A stretch of 64,000 nt of DNA, taken from contig CM055113.1 of NCBI GenBank assembly GCA_029204225.1, positions 18,073,746 to 18,137,745 of the forward strand, written 5' to 3'. Source of the DNA: Diphasiastrum complanatum (taxonomy: Eukaryota > Streptophyta > Lycopodiopsida > Lycopodiales > Lycopodiaceae). Each line of letters starts with the position of its first letter. Position 1 is the first letter of the stretch. Positions 50,866 to 62,586 of the stretch are shown here, piece by piece. Under the pieces are notes generated by a model. It had not been told where the DNA came from and ran no database searches. It worked only from the letters and a program-made list of their open reading frames with translations. A program made the translations under genes and the position numbers.

Positions 50866-53090
50866 CATCAAGCTACCCCCCATTATTATTAGATTTGCTT
50901 CCCTAGCTTCATGACTCTTTACGACATCACACTAAAGAATGACTTTATTTTTTGCTTTTTAAAATCCAAGTGTTCTATTTTCAGTTTTGTCTCAATAGTG
51001 GTAAGTTATTTCGAGAATTTGTTAAAAGTTACGAAGTTATTTTAATGTGAGTTTGGGCATATGAATGACATAAGGTTTAGATTTTTTTATTCTTTTCAAA
51101 TACAATCTTTGCTTTTTTTAGAGTGTTTTAGTTACTTCGATGTTATGCCTAAGTCCAAGTTTTCTCTTTTTGTAAGTTTCTCTTTTTGTATTGATCACTT
51201 TGTTGTTTGCAAAGATGCTCGTAATTGTTGAATCACCTTCTCTCTTTTTTAAATCATATCATGGTATTTAAAAGAACATTTATGCTCATAAAAAATCTAC
51301 AAATTTCATCAACCAATTGATTCACTTCAAACGAATTAACAATTCTTTGTAGATAATGTTTAAAAGAGCAAAAAAAATGGATCATCACATTGGAAAATCA
51401 CTCCCTTATGTGGAACTTTAATATAAAATTTTAGTTACACAAAATGTTTTTTTATATGACATCATTTTGTATAATAGATTTACGTATTGCCTCATTCCTA
51501 TAGCATTTTAGAGATGAGCGTACTTAGTCATTGAGCATCAGCCGTCTCATTGTGAGGGTGAGTGATAGTGTCATCTTTCCAAGATGGTATAATATCTCCT
51601 CACCTTTATGTTTTTGGGAGCCCACCATTGTCATTACAATGGTGGTTCAAAATACACTCCCATGAATCAAAACATCATTTTTATGTGGGAAGTTGACTTA
51701 TTGAATGGATTATAAATTTCACTTGATGTAAAATTTTGATAAAGGCAAAGATATAACCATGATTTGCTAAAAGATGTAATAATTATTAACATCCTGAAGA
51801 TTTGCTTAAAGTCGAGGAGCCTCTAATGTGTGATTTTAGCACATAACTAGGAATTTGTTCGTTTTGCCACTCTAGTAGCGATAAGTTGTTGTGACGGTTT
51901 GTTAAAAGCCTTAGGTGTCACTTGTACATGAGTTTGAACATTAAAACAAAGTTTTCTAACTTTTTTATTCTTATGACAATCTTTGTTTTTTTTCAAGTTT
52001 TTTCTTAACAATTTTAATGCCTTCTATAAAGCAAAGCTTCTTATCATCATGATGTATCACTTTATTTACCTCTTTCAAATTAAAATCTTTATATTTCAAT
52101 TTTTAACAATTTAAATGAGTCTCTAGAATAAGCAAAGCTTCTTGCAATGTGTCATCTTGTTTAGTCTTTCAAATTGAAAGTTTACTTTGTGATTTTTACC
52201 AATTTAATGAGTCTTTGAAATTGCACATATACAAGACAACTTGAATGAGTGAAAACTTACCCAAACAAATCTAGTCACAATAATTTTTTTTAAAAAAAAA
52301 AAAGCGTGATAAACCCCCCAAAAAGATTTTATTCTCACATCAAAAAAATTGCATCGACCAATGCTTGAAAAAATCGGCAAAGTATGAGAATGAAATCAAC
52401 TTTTTTGCTCAAAAACCAATATCGTGAAATTTTTAACAATTTCTATATAAACCCTTTTATGAAAGATTCTCGTCTTCCAAAACAAATGAACTTTTAAGAA
52501 AGCAATGCAAATTTTTTACGATAACTTAATCAGTTTTCCTTCTTTTACAAAGGAAAGGAAAGCGCCGCCTCGTAGGGAATTTGTGCACCCTCCTCTTTTT
52601 TCCAAAAAAATTTACGTCATCCGGATGTCGAAAGTTGCATGTAAAAAACAATTCAGGCAAAAAACCATTTGAAAAAAATAAAAACAAAAAATATGATGGT
52701 GTGGACACCCTTACTCTTAATGGGCAAAATGCCCTAGGAGAGTGACCTTCCCCTCTTAAAGCACTTGTACCAACTCGCAACCTTCAGTGCTCTCGAGAAA
52801 ACCAACAAACTATAGAAATGGAACATTAAGCTTTCTCAAAAACCGAAATCATAAAATGTGTGACGATTTTTTATGCAAGCAAACATACCTTTTTACAATT
52901 AAAAGTCTTCAAAAAATTAAGTTGTTATAAAAATGCAGGTTTTTTTAGGATAACTAAAAAGAGGTTCCATCACGGGGGCCCAAGCTAAACAGCTACTTCT
53001 TAACCTGATCATGTGCTATTTCCATCCGCCTTTATTATAATTCTGTCACCAATTTTAGGTCAAATAGCTTTTCTAGATAATATCTCCGAC
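50866..53090. other. AT-rich intergenic DNA with degenerate direct repeats
   Basis: No ORF above about 80 codons. Two segments about 890 bp apart (near 50998-51130 and 51888-52020) share the order GATAAGTT, TTGTTAAAAG, ATGAGTTT, TTTTTATTCTT and CAATCTTTG, so they appear to be old tandem copies. Nothing else can be supported. Confidence 0.4.
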
Positions 53091-53145
53091 TCAGAGATCC
53101 TCACACTCATTCTTGCATGACGCAGCGATCCTCACACTCATTCTT
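53091..53145. repeat. Short tandem duplication
   Basis: GATCCTCACACTCATTCTT occurs at 53096 and again at 53127, in direct repeat. Confidence 0.8.
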
Positions 53146-53362
53146 CCATATCTTATATTTTAAATCCTTTTTTATATCAAACAAATCTGTTCTCCAAAAG
53201 AAATATAAAGTTCGTAAAACTGAGCGAATTTTCACTTCCGTACTAGAATTCGCAAAAACAGTGCCTTATTTTTTGGGGAGCAGTAAGTACGGCGCTGGTG
53301 AGAGGACAGGGTAAAAGTAAACACTAAATAGTTCCTCGATCGCCGACACGAGAGCCTAGAAT

Positions 53363-53412
53363 GAAGGGGGAGGGGGGGGGCGACGAGGGTTCGAATCCCA
53401 CGTGCCGCCCAA
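53363..53412 (+). other. Isolated tRNA-like B box (GGTTCGAATCC)
   Basis: The G-rich run AGGGGGAGGGGGGGG is followed by GAGGGTTCGAATCCCACGTG and CCGCCC. The GGTTCGAATCC core is a canonical RNA polymerase III B box with a short pairing stem, but no D arm or anticodon arm is recognisable upstream. It may be a SINE remnant or the 3' end of a tRNA pseudogene. Confidence 0.35.
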
Positions 53413-54325
53413 GACTCTAAGAAATAATATAGGTTTTCAGTTTTGTTCCTGGGCCCCAGGCCAAACAAAAAGAAAGACGTGCTGGAACCCTTTGAAGCCA
53501 TGTTGACATGATCATTGAACCTTGGGCAGTATTGCATTTTGCTACTCTAGTAAACCCTAAAAAAATTGTTAAAAGTATGGTGTTATGGGAGGGTTGACAA
53601 CTTCCAAGGATAGTCATAGCACACCCAATGACTCCATTGGGCTCACCAACCCAAGTTCTATTCTAGATTGAGATTGAGAATACGGCAAAGCAATGATTGA
53701 TGGCACTTCATTTGGAAGGTGTCCAAGTTCCAACTCCTATCTTTGAAGAACATTTGGTGCACACAATCTAACCATCAAAACTTCTTACAAAGTAGTATTG
53801 TGAATACCATTGATGGAGACACTCTACTATCAAAACTTTACTAAACTCTAAATTGTCAAGAGGAACTTTATAAATAAATTTCAGCAATATATTCTCACGT
53901 TGATGGATTAATGTTCACTCAAAATTTGATTAAAACTCTACTTTTCCATAAGCCTCTCAAATTTCATGGGTTCTCGAGTGGGGGAGCCTTCTCCTATATT
54001 AAACCATGCATCACTATCCAGCTCAACACATACTATTACCGTATATCCTCACCACCTATACACTAATGACATTGCATGGAGGTGTGTTCCACATGATTAA
54101 TATCATATGCAAATGGAAAGGTGGGAGCCATTTTGAAAATCCTTGCAAGACAACACGTGTACACACAAATTGATACTACCAATCGCTTTATTCTTCCCTA
54201 TTGCAATAATATAATATGTAGGTGGAAATTGCAAGTTGTGGCATCCCTTCTACTCAATGCTATATGCACATAGCATAATAAGAAAGAGAATCTCTCAATG
54301 TCGCCTTCTTCGTTTACGAGACAAA

Positions 54326-54329
<4 letters not shown>
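53413..54329. other. Intergenic, nothing recognised
   Basis: No coding or structured element found in this stretch. Confidence 0.4.
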
Positions 54330-54388
<59 letters not shown>

Positions 54389-54399
54389 TGTGTGTGTGT
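54330..54399. repeat. (AG)n then (TG)n compound microsatellite
   Basis: About 28 AG units (54330-54385) followed by a short TG run (54387-54398). Open frames crossing it are artefacts. Confidence 0.95.
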
Positions 54400-55440
54400 A
54401 ACATGCTCCTTCCAAAATCATTTCCACTTGTGTGGAAGCAAAAACCTGCATACACATTGTGTGGGACAATCTATAAGTATGGTTGTATATGACATACAAT
54501 AACATATTTGGACATTGAGAGTTGCTTGAAATGGCAACCACCCTTTTATCAAGTCAAAACTTCCTCTTATAAAATTGAGAGAGGGCTTTAGAAATGTCAC
54601 TTCATATATATCGTACATGATGTCATTTTGTCGTTGTCCTAAGTGGACATCATGGTCACTTTGATAGAAGAGAATTCATGCTTCAAAGTTTGCAATATTT
54701 CCTTGCTCCCACCATGGATTTGATTTTCTATTGTTGCCATAAGTCATATTGTGATATTTTTTTTGGGTGGGGAAAAGGTGGGAGTCTTAGACCATTGCAA
54801 GTCATGTGAATCTCATGATCTAGCTCAATGCTTTTATTGGTAGATGTTGATATCTGAAGTGGAAATACTATAGTGATGATGTGTCAAAACCTAATTGCCA
54901 AAAAAACTTTATTCACTAAAGTCTCATGGATGGACCTCGAAGAAAAGCCATTCTTTCATAGCACTAAGTATGTGTGTAGGTAAAGTGACTTCATTATCAA
55001 CACTTGTATAGGTTGATATGTTTCTGGAAATATGAATCTTCGTGGCTTACAATATGCACTTCCAACTAAAGACTATATCTCTTTTGCATATTTTGGGTAT
55101 CATGACATTTCAATTGAACCTACATATAGCCTATGGGGAATAAGCTTATTGAGAATGCACACTCACACAACTTTAAATAAAAAAAGTCTTCCAATAGTAC
55201 TTACTTTTTATTGGCTAGATAGCTCTTGAAGTCGTGTTCATACTCAAAGAATTTAGTAGAACCAAAAACAATATAAATTCATTTTGTATCCTTAAACTAC
55301 TTGATTCAAACACATGTATGGTAGACACAAACGCAAGAATCATTCATAAGCAAATTGGAGGTAGATGCATGTAAATCAAAGGTGCATCATGTGAATGAAA
55401 ACAACATACATGCCATTAATAGAACAATATTAGTTCTGAT
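54400..55440. other. Intergenic, nothing recognised
   Basis: AT-rich, only short frames without features. Copia homology on the minus strand fades in from about 55.44 kb. Confidence 0.4.
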
Positions 55441-55602
55441 TGAATATGTGTGCGGAAATTAATGCGGAAGTAAAAGACAACTTAGACAATAAGAAACTAT
55501 TGACCAGAAACGAATTTTCATGGTTGCCCAACTTGCGTCACTGTAAGATTTGATGTGAAATCCAACTTCCTTCGAATAACACAGTCCATAGTCTTTCGTT
55601 TC

Positions 55603-56343
55603 CTAGAGATATTGTAGTACTCTCATTGCCAACTTCCAATGTAACGATCCTGGGTTTTGATTATATTGGCTCAGCCTATATACTGCAAACGCTATATCAG
55701 GTCTGGTGTTGTCTGCTAGATATAATAATGATCCAATCAGCCTACGATAGGGTGTTTTGGCCATTCGTTCCTCTTCCTCGAGAGTCTGCGGACAATCTGC
55801 CTTGCTCAGTATTGTTCCAGATATCATGGGAGTATGCATGTTGAAGTCTTCAATGATCTTGTGAGTGTACTTTTGTTGGTGAAGATACAACTTACCACCT
55901 TCAAAGTCTCTCACGATCTGCAAGCCTAGATAGATTTTAGCTTCTCCTAGGTCAGCGATCTCAAATATTTCAAAAATGTCCCTTTTGACATCTAAAATTA
56001 ACTTATCTCTTCTTGAGAAGATAAGCGTGTCATCAACATAAACAACTAGAATGATTATTTCATTTTGGACATGCTTGATATAGACATTTGATTCAGCAAA
56101 TAGAGGTTTGAAGCTTATGGAATGTAGTGCTTCGTTCTTCTTTCTATGCCATTGTCTCGCTGCTTGTTTCAGACCATAAATGCTTTTATTCATGTGACAT
56201 AAGTATTCTGAATTTTCTTGGCTTACAAAACCAAGTGGTTGGTCCATGAATAAGTCTTCTTCCAATTTTGCATGCAAGAAAGCAGCTTTCTCATCCACAA
56301 TATGGATTTTTAGATCATGAGCCACTGCATACATGAATAACAA
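55603..56343 (-). pseudogene. Copia reverse transcriptase (element J)
   Basis: A 246-residue frame with HIVDEKAAFLHAKLEEDLFM (fingers/palm), MNKSIYGLKQAARQW, the catalytic VVYVDDTLIFS with YVDD intact, and LGEAKIYLGLQIV. It ends with RPDIAFAVYRLSQY and LHWKLAMRVLQYL, where a stop interrupts the passage into RNase H. Beyond it (55.45-55.6 kb) the reading ETKDYGLCYSKEV continues. It is a different copia lineage from elements A, D, H and I. Confidence 0.85.
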
Positions 56344-56423
56344 GCGAATTGATGTATGTTTGACTACCGGTGAGAAAGTCTCAATGTAGTCGATCCCATA
56401 CGTCTGTGAAAAACCTTTAGCAA

Positions 56424-56831
56424 CTAACCTTGCCTTGTATCTGATGTTTCTCCATCAGGACCTGTTTTGATCTTATAGATCCACTTGCACTTGACTAATT
56501 TTCTGCCATCAGGTATAGGTGCAAGTGTCCATACATTGTTCTTGTACATGGATGACATTTCGTCCTCCATTGCCTGAATCCAGTGATCTTTTTCTGGTCC
56601 ATCTACAGCTTTCTCGAATGTTTGAGATTCGTCAGAGAATCCACAAAATTCGATGGTTGTATTAAAAACAGCCTGACCATACCTTTTTGGTGGTTTTTGT
56701 TGTCTTTTTGATCTTCTCATAGGTGGTTTTGAGTTCGGTTCTGCAGGTTCCCAAATAAAGTAGTATTGGATTTCGATGTGCTTTGACCTGCCATGAAATC
56801 TGGGATTCAACGATAGTGAAATATAGCTCAT
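56424..56831 (-). pseudogene. Copia Pol linker and RT fingers, with misplaced RNase H segment (element J)
   Basis: A 135-residue frame. The first 28 residues (LSLNPRFHGRSKHIEIQYYF) are a copia RNase H segment. Residues 29-135 are the linker and start of reverse transcriptase (RRSKRQQKPPKRYG, HWIQAMEDEMSSMYKNNVWT, LVKCKWIYKIKTGPDG). RNase H normally lies after the polymerase, so this frame joins the end of one copy to the middle of another. A frameshift at about 56430 leads into the 55603-56343 frame. Confidence 0.8.
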
Positions 56832-56890
56832 GTTGTCACATAAATGGTAGCAGGTTGAAATTGAGTGTGATGTAAATTGTGAAGTAGTAA

Positions 56891-57247
56891 TTGAGTGTGT
56901 TTGATGTCATGAATTTGACAAAGTCCTTTGATGATGCTAGTATGAACATTGTTTTTCATCCTATATCTTATGATGATGAAATAGTGACCATTACTACTTT
57001 GATTGGAGTTCCAAATATGTATTCAAAGGCCTCATATTATGATCCATTCACTCTTGAATTTCCAAGGAAAGAAGACCTTCATTGGAAGAATGCCAAGTTG
57101 GAGTTCATTGTTTTGGTGGATAAAGTCAAGATGGTGATATCTCAAGCTTTGATTATATGTGCTTCATACAAAAGTTGGATCTTATGGAAAGCTGTTGTTT
57201 TTCATCTTTATTTTGAGGAGGAGACTCACTTTTGCATCCCAAGGTGA
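56891..57247 (+). other. Unidentified ORF before an LTR
   Basis: 118 residues, opening MSVFDVMNLTKSFDDASMNI, with no motif I recognise. It ends about 210 bp before a polypurine tract and LTR on the same strand, so it may be a non-copia tail ORF of that element, as seen in element F. Confidence 0.3.
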
Positions 57248-57458
57248 TCATTCAAACCAAAGACAAAGCTTGGATCTTGAAGACAATCCTTATTGAGCTC
57301 TCACTACATTTGAGAACTTGGAGCTCAAATCATATTCTTATCATGATGAAGTGATCATACTCACTCAAAAAAGCAATAACCTGGAAATTATGTTGTTTTT
57401 ATCCATGTATTAATTATTGATCCAGGATAGTCTCATCAAGCTAAATTGTGAGGAGGAG

Positions 57459-57950
57459 TGTTAAAATTTCACAATTCTAGCTTGACCAATTATTGCTTGT
57501 AAATTGTATCATATGTTGTGGCTTGTCACACGTGCCAAATAGCATTGGGTACTCTTTGTAAGTCTCATTCCTAACCTAGCATAGGAGTGGCACCTTTGGA
57601 ATGAGTCCAAATAGTGCTTTGATAGGCTAGAGAGATTCTAGGAGCTCAAAATAACATGTTTTTCATTGTTTTGGGATCTCGAGATCTTGACCCCTAATTA
57701 GGGTGGATCAAGTGGATATTTAGGCTAGATGTTAGTGTTAGGTTATGATGAATACATAGAAGCCCTAATATGCTCATATCTGAGCTCTACATGTATAAAT
57801 ATGTGATGGGATTTCCATCCAATTATGAGCAAAATGGAGATTTTCCTTCTTGACTAGTTTGAGTCTATGATTTGATTGATGAATGTTATTGGCATATGAT
57901 TTTTGGTGATGATTGAATGAGTTTGGAGTTGCAGGTACAGTACACAGGCA
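57459..57950 (+). mobile_element. LTR of the element D family, right edge uncertain
   Basis: Begins TGTTAAAATTTCACAATTC directly after a purine tract (GTGAGGAGGAG), the same junction as at 15299 on the other strand. TATA box TATAAAT is at 57794-57800, followed by GTGATGGGATTTCCATCC as in the element D LTR. The rest diverges. A CACACGTGTG palindrome is at 57968-57977. Confidence 0.65.
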
Positions 57951-57977
57951 TCAGCAGGCCATACTTTCACACGTGTG

Positions 57978-60900
57978 AAGAGTTTTGGAGCTAATTCATG
58001 GAGTTCAAGCCAAGATAAGCTAGAAATGAATGCATTGAATAGTAATCTAGCTTCTAGATCTTGTTTGGATCTTAAGTAGGTGCTTTCTCCATCATTTCTA
58101 GGATCAAATGGGATTATTTTGCTATTTTTATCAAAATAGTGGTTGATGAGATTATTTTTATGAGAATAAATTTGTCATCAAGCTAAGATTTGGCACATTT
58201 ATCTATAAGCATCATGTTATCAGAACATTTTGTAGTCTTCATATTTTATAACTATTTCTAGTGACTAATGTAGTTCTTTTATTCAAAAAGAAAAAATCAT
58301 AGAAATTTTTTCTTCTACAAATTTGTGAATCATTTTTTCTAACATATAATTATGACACTACTACCATATGCACTTGACTTTGAATTGTTGACAATGGGAT
58401 TTGCTCAAATCAAAATAGTTGATGGAGATTGTTGCTTGCCAAGTTATCTAATCATAAACATTTTTCGTTAGGTTGTGGCATGTTCATAGGTCAACTTGCA
58501 AAAACATCTGATAGCATGACTCACACTATGCAATCAAAAGTATGTTGCTCAACTATGTTGTTGCTATGTTTTGAAGTGTGATCTACTATAGTTTTATTCA
58601 CTTGCTATGAAAAAGTTTGACTCTTGGGATCTCAATTGCCAAAGTGAAAACTCAAAATTTTGCTATATAGAAATACATCAGGTTGGAACTACTACTAAGC
58701 AATATCACTAGGAACTTGTTTCTATAGTGTTTTTTTTTGTTAGTGTGAACCTTTTGAGACTCTTCTTATTAAACCCAAAATTTGGTCACTATGTATGAAC
58801 ATAAATTTTCTAGCACCAGATTGTAGGATGTTAGATCAAGATTATTAATTTGAATAATATAAGTCATTTAGTGGATATGTTATCTAAATAAGTATCAATT
58901 ACATTCAAATATATAATTGTTTTCATTCCATTGTATTGTCATAGTTGTTTTCTTTGCTTTTCCTTAAGTCTTAGAGCCTGAAATGGCTACTACAGACCAT
59001 TGATGTATAGTAATTTTATAGCAATGAGATAGACTTGTCCAATTATGAACTTTCCATTCCCATGACACTCAAGAAAGTCTCAATCTCAATAGGATTTCAC
59101 TATTTAACTATGCATGTATCATTATCTTTTGGAGCTCAACAAATGGTTAAGCCATGTATCTTATGCTTTGTGAACCCATACTTGAATGGCATAACAAACA
59201 TGATGCAAATACACCTACTTAATATATCTGTGATAAAGATAGAAATTTATATTTCAAGCTAATAATCATATTCATTAGTATGGATTGGAGCTTTAGAACA
59301 TGAATTTATAAACTTACAAAATGGTGATCATGCAAGAGTTTGACATGGGTGATGTTCTCTCACTTCTACAATATAGTGGTCCTAAGGGCACCAACAAATA
59401 AACAAAGGACAACAAGTCATATTAGATATGTAAGACTAATTTTATGATGCATGTCATTATATCAAACTTAGAAAGTCAACAAACATACACATAGGTTGCT
59501 TTAGCAATTTAAAAAATCATCCAATTGATTAATGCCAAACATTTATCTATAAAATTAAAATTTAAAATTTATTCTTACAAGATGTGATATCACATTGTTG
59601 TTTACATTCATACGGCCTAAATAAAAGCTTGTCGGCATCGTGCCCTAGTTGCATATATTTAATTCCTATGTACCAAAGCAAATGTGAGGTATGAAAATCC
59701 CACAAGCCTTAGAAATTTTCATGAATGATGAATACATTGGCAGGCTCCAAAACATAGAGGTAAAGTGAGAGTATACTTGAAATGAGGCCCCACTATTTGA
59801 TGATTATAGAAAAGAAAATAGAAATTTTAAGAGTAGCAATAAATCAATCTCATATAATTCACTAGAAATTTGGAGTCCAACGCACTTTTGCATACTAGGG
59901 TGAATGTTCAAGAATTATTCATATTTTTGAATTCATCTAATAATGTCCACTTCGCCAAACATTTTCATAACCACAACATGTAGACTAAAACGATTAAAAC
60001 AAGAATAAGGCCAATAAAGAAGGAGCAAACTTTCATTATGTCCCTGTGATAATGTACACAAGCTTTCGTTATGCCCTGTGATAAGGTACACAATCCACTA
60101 GAGATTATGAGAATGAAAACATTGATAAATGAGAAGCTGCTAGTAGCTTTGAGGGAGTGAGAATGAATTGAGTGAGGTCAATGCTTGAGTTGTACAAAAC
60201 AAATGTAGCTAGAAGCAAGCTAATTCAGAGGATTCTACAAGAAGAAATGAGGCCACATCAGTGCTCATGAAACCTCTTGCCACTTAATTTGGCATAAGAC
60301 TAGAGTTCTCAGAATCCTACTTTAATACCTTGAACATCCTTAATTTACGAACATATAACATCACTTTTCTTGCACATTTTCCCAAAGTTTGAAATCCTAC
60401 AACTTTCCATTTGCAACCTTCATTTCCTACATAAAACTTGCTCTTTCCTTTGTGCAATTTTTTTTTCTAAATCTTGTCACCTTTAACTTTTCATTTCCGA
60501 ACTTATATTTTAATTATATAATGCACCAGGTGCCTTGTCCTAGTACTTTTGAAAATTGAATTTGCTATGGCTAGTTGCTTGTTCTATAACTGAAAGCATT
60601 GTGTTGAAAAAACACACAACAAAATGTGTTGAAAACATGTACAAAAGCATTATGCAAAAAGAAAGTGTAACCACTAGCAAAAGATGCTTTCATCAAATTC
60701 AAAAATACATTAGGAATTACATTTGATGTTGATTTCATGGCAAAATGGTGCACGTTTAGCATGTTCAAAAAACAGGTTTTCCCAAGATGACAAAAGCTTA
60801 CAAACCATAAATCCCATCTATTGTCATTGATAAAAAAAATGTACAATATGGTTCACCATTCTAGGATCACTTTACATATATGCAAAAGAGTGAATCCCTA

Positions 60901-61080
60901 ATATAATTTAGAAATCCCCATCCATGAGTGGTTTGGCACTCCCATGAGTTGCCTTCTAAAAGTATACAAAATTATGCAAGTGTCTAAATACCAAACCATG
61001 GAGTCATATGCATATAGTCGACCATCATGAGTTATAACCCAACAAGTACTAGTGCTGGTGCAAGCTATATAGATTCCTAA
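57978..61080. other. AT-rich intergenic DNA, no gene recognised
   Basis: Only short frames (for example 59035-59262 and 60571-60846) without motifs. No structured repeat, RNA gene or LTR could be supported. Confidence 0.4.
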
Positions 61081-61095
61081 AATTACACAAATTTT

Positions 61096-61740
61096 CTAAG
61101 AACTTTTTTGATGCGGCAACTCGAATTCCTTAGATGATAGGACAACTTTAAAGGGATCCTCATTGATATCAATAGTGTCATCGTATTGGGATGAGCTTCT
61201 TTGATTGTTTTTTTTTTTTTTTTTTTTTTTTTCTGTTTTTGATAGCTTGTTAAACTCAACTTGTATTGCAGATATGATAGGTTGGAGAACATCACACAAT
61301 CTCTTAAGAGAGCCATGTTGGCTCAGCCATCTAATGCTAATCACTCTTGTCAATTTCAGCACATCATTGGCCAAATTGAATTCTATTTCTAAAGACCGTA
61401 GAAGTGCTAGCCTTTACAATTATTGCAAAAAATGTGATTGTTAAATTAACAAGCGCATCAAGGAACTTAGCATAGGGCAGTCTAGAAGTTGAACTAGAAC
61501 AAGCGAGGTTACATCTATGAGCACCATAATGTATGCTTGATTAAAAGTGACAAACTGCTTTCAACCTAATTGCAACTCCAAATATTGAGCCAGCCATGGC
61601 TCTAGTTCCATATGAGACAAAGCCAACAAACTTTTAGATGTCAAGCTTAGATGCATTGATGATACCAATTATGATGCTTCAGCATTTTCGTGCGGCTACA
61701 GAAGGGCACCATTGAGGCCATCTATCACTCACCATTGTTG
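61096..61740 (-). pseudogene. hAT-type transposase fragment (ZNF862/DUF4371-like)
   Basis: Readings from high to low coordinate in several frames: FVGFVSYGTRAMAGSIFGVA, then IRLKA, then AHRCNLACSSSTSRLPYAKF, then LKLTRVISIRWLSQHGSLKR and LCDVLQPIISAIQVEFN. The pattern of D/Y-G-(T/A)-x-A-M-x-G, a later H-R-x-x-L-A-C and then R-W-L-S is the catalytic-core layout of the hAT-like family that includes ZNF862-type proteins. A stop or frameshift falls between each block, and a 23-base T run (61209-61231) lies inside, so it is dead. Terminal inverted repeats were not found. Confidence 0.6.
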
Positions 61741-61974
61741 CCAACTGCGCCATTACAACATCCATTTTTTTGTGTGTGATCAACTCCATTCAAATATGTG
61801 CCACCATACACTCATCTCTCAATAACCATTTCAAATGTCATCTTGTAAAATTTGTTAGTTATTCGTGTTTCTTTCATCCCTTCCAATCATCAACCACTTA
61901 TCAAAACTCGAACAAGATCCACTTAGATCCACTGTTGCCATATACCTTCACATTGTATCAAACCTGCACAGTGA

Positions 61975-62586
61975 ATGAGATTGAGATCTGGTAGAATACT
62001 ACCTACAGAGAATCCAGAGCTACATCAAGCAGCAGCGGAAGAGATCCGACCAAATCAGCCAAATCCAATGGATCAAAATATTCCTATGCCAGCGGTACCT
62101 CTACAAGCAATCAGAAGATCTCCCAGATTGGAATTGCCCAAATTTGATGGATCCACAGATCCTATCAGATTCTTGCAGATCTATGGGCAAGCATGCGAGA
62201 TCTATGGTGAAACCACCTCGGTAGAAAAACTGAAGCTGTTTCCAATGTCCTTGACAGGAGCGGCTTTAGATTGGTTTTTCAATCAGAAGACACAAGAACG
62301 AACAGACTGGGAAGTGGTAAAAGTAGCTTTAATCACCAGATTTAAGCCGCAGAAGTTTCTTGAAGACCTGTTCCTCTTGCTTAGCAAAATCAAGATGACA
62401 AAAAGAGAAAGGGTCAGAGACTACATCGAATGGATCAAACACCTGAGATCCGAGTGTAATGCGGAGCTTACTCCTGATCATGCGGTCATTATGTGGTTCC
62501 TAGCGGGACTACCTAGAAGCATCAAACGAGAGCTAAAAAGACGGGAACATATGCCACATTGCACGAAGCTATGGAAGATGCAATGA
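61975..62586 (+). pseudogene. Gypsy-like Gag, capsid region
   Basis: A 203-residue frame, opening MRLRSGRILPTENPE. The capsid (retrotransposon gag) domain spans about 50-185: LPKFDGSTDPIRFLQIYGQA, LFPMSLTGAALDWFFNQKTQ, WEVVKVALITRFKPQKFLED, KRERVRDYIEWIKHLRSECN and HAVIMWFLAGLPRSIK. The frame shifts at about 62550; the next frame continues AMREEDEGSDDDSTPGT. There is no clear LTR or primer site upstream. It starts an element that runs past the window end. Confidence 0.8.

Noticed and set aside
54236-54541. Frames with long Arg-Glu or Leu-Ser repeats
   Set aside because: They are translations of the (AG)n microsatellite in different phases.
61910-61974. Possible primer site TTGTATCAAACC before the gypsy-like Gag
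   Set aside because: No LTR end is recognisable next to it and the match to a plant tRNA 3' end is weak.
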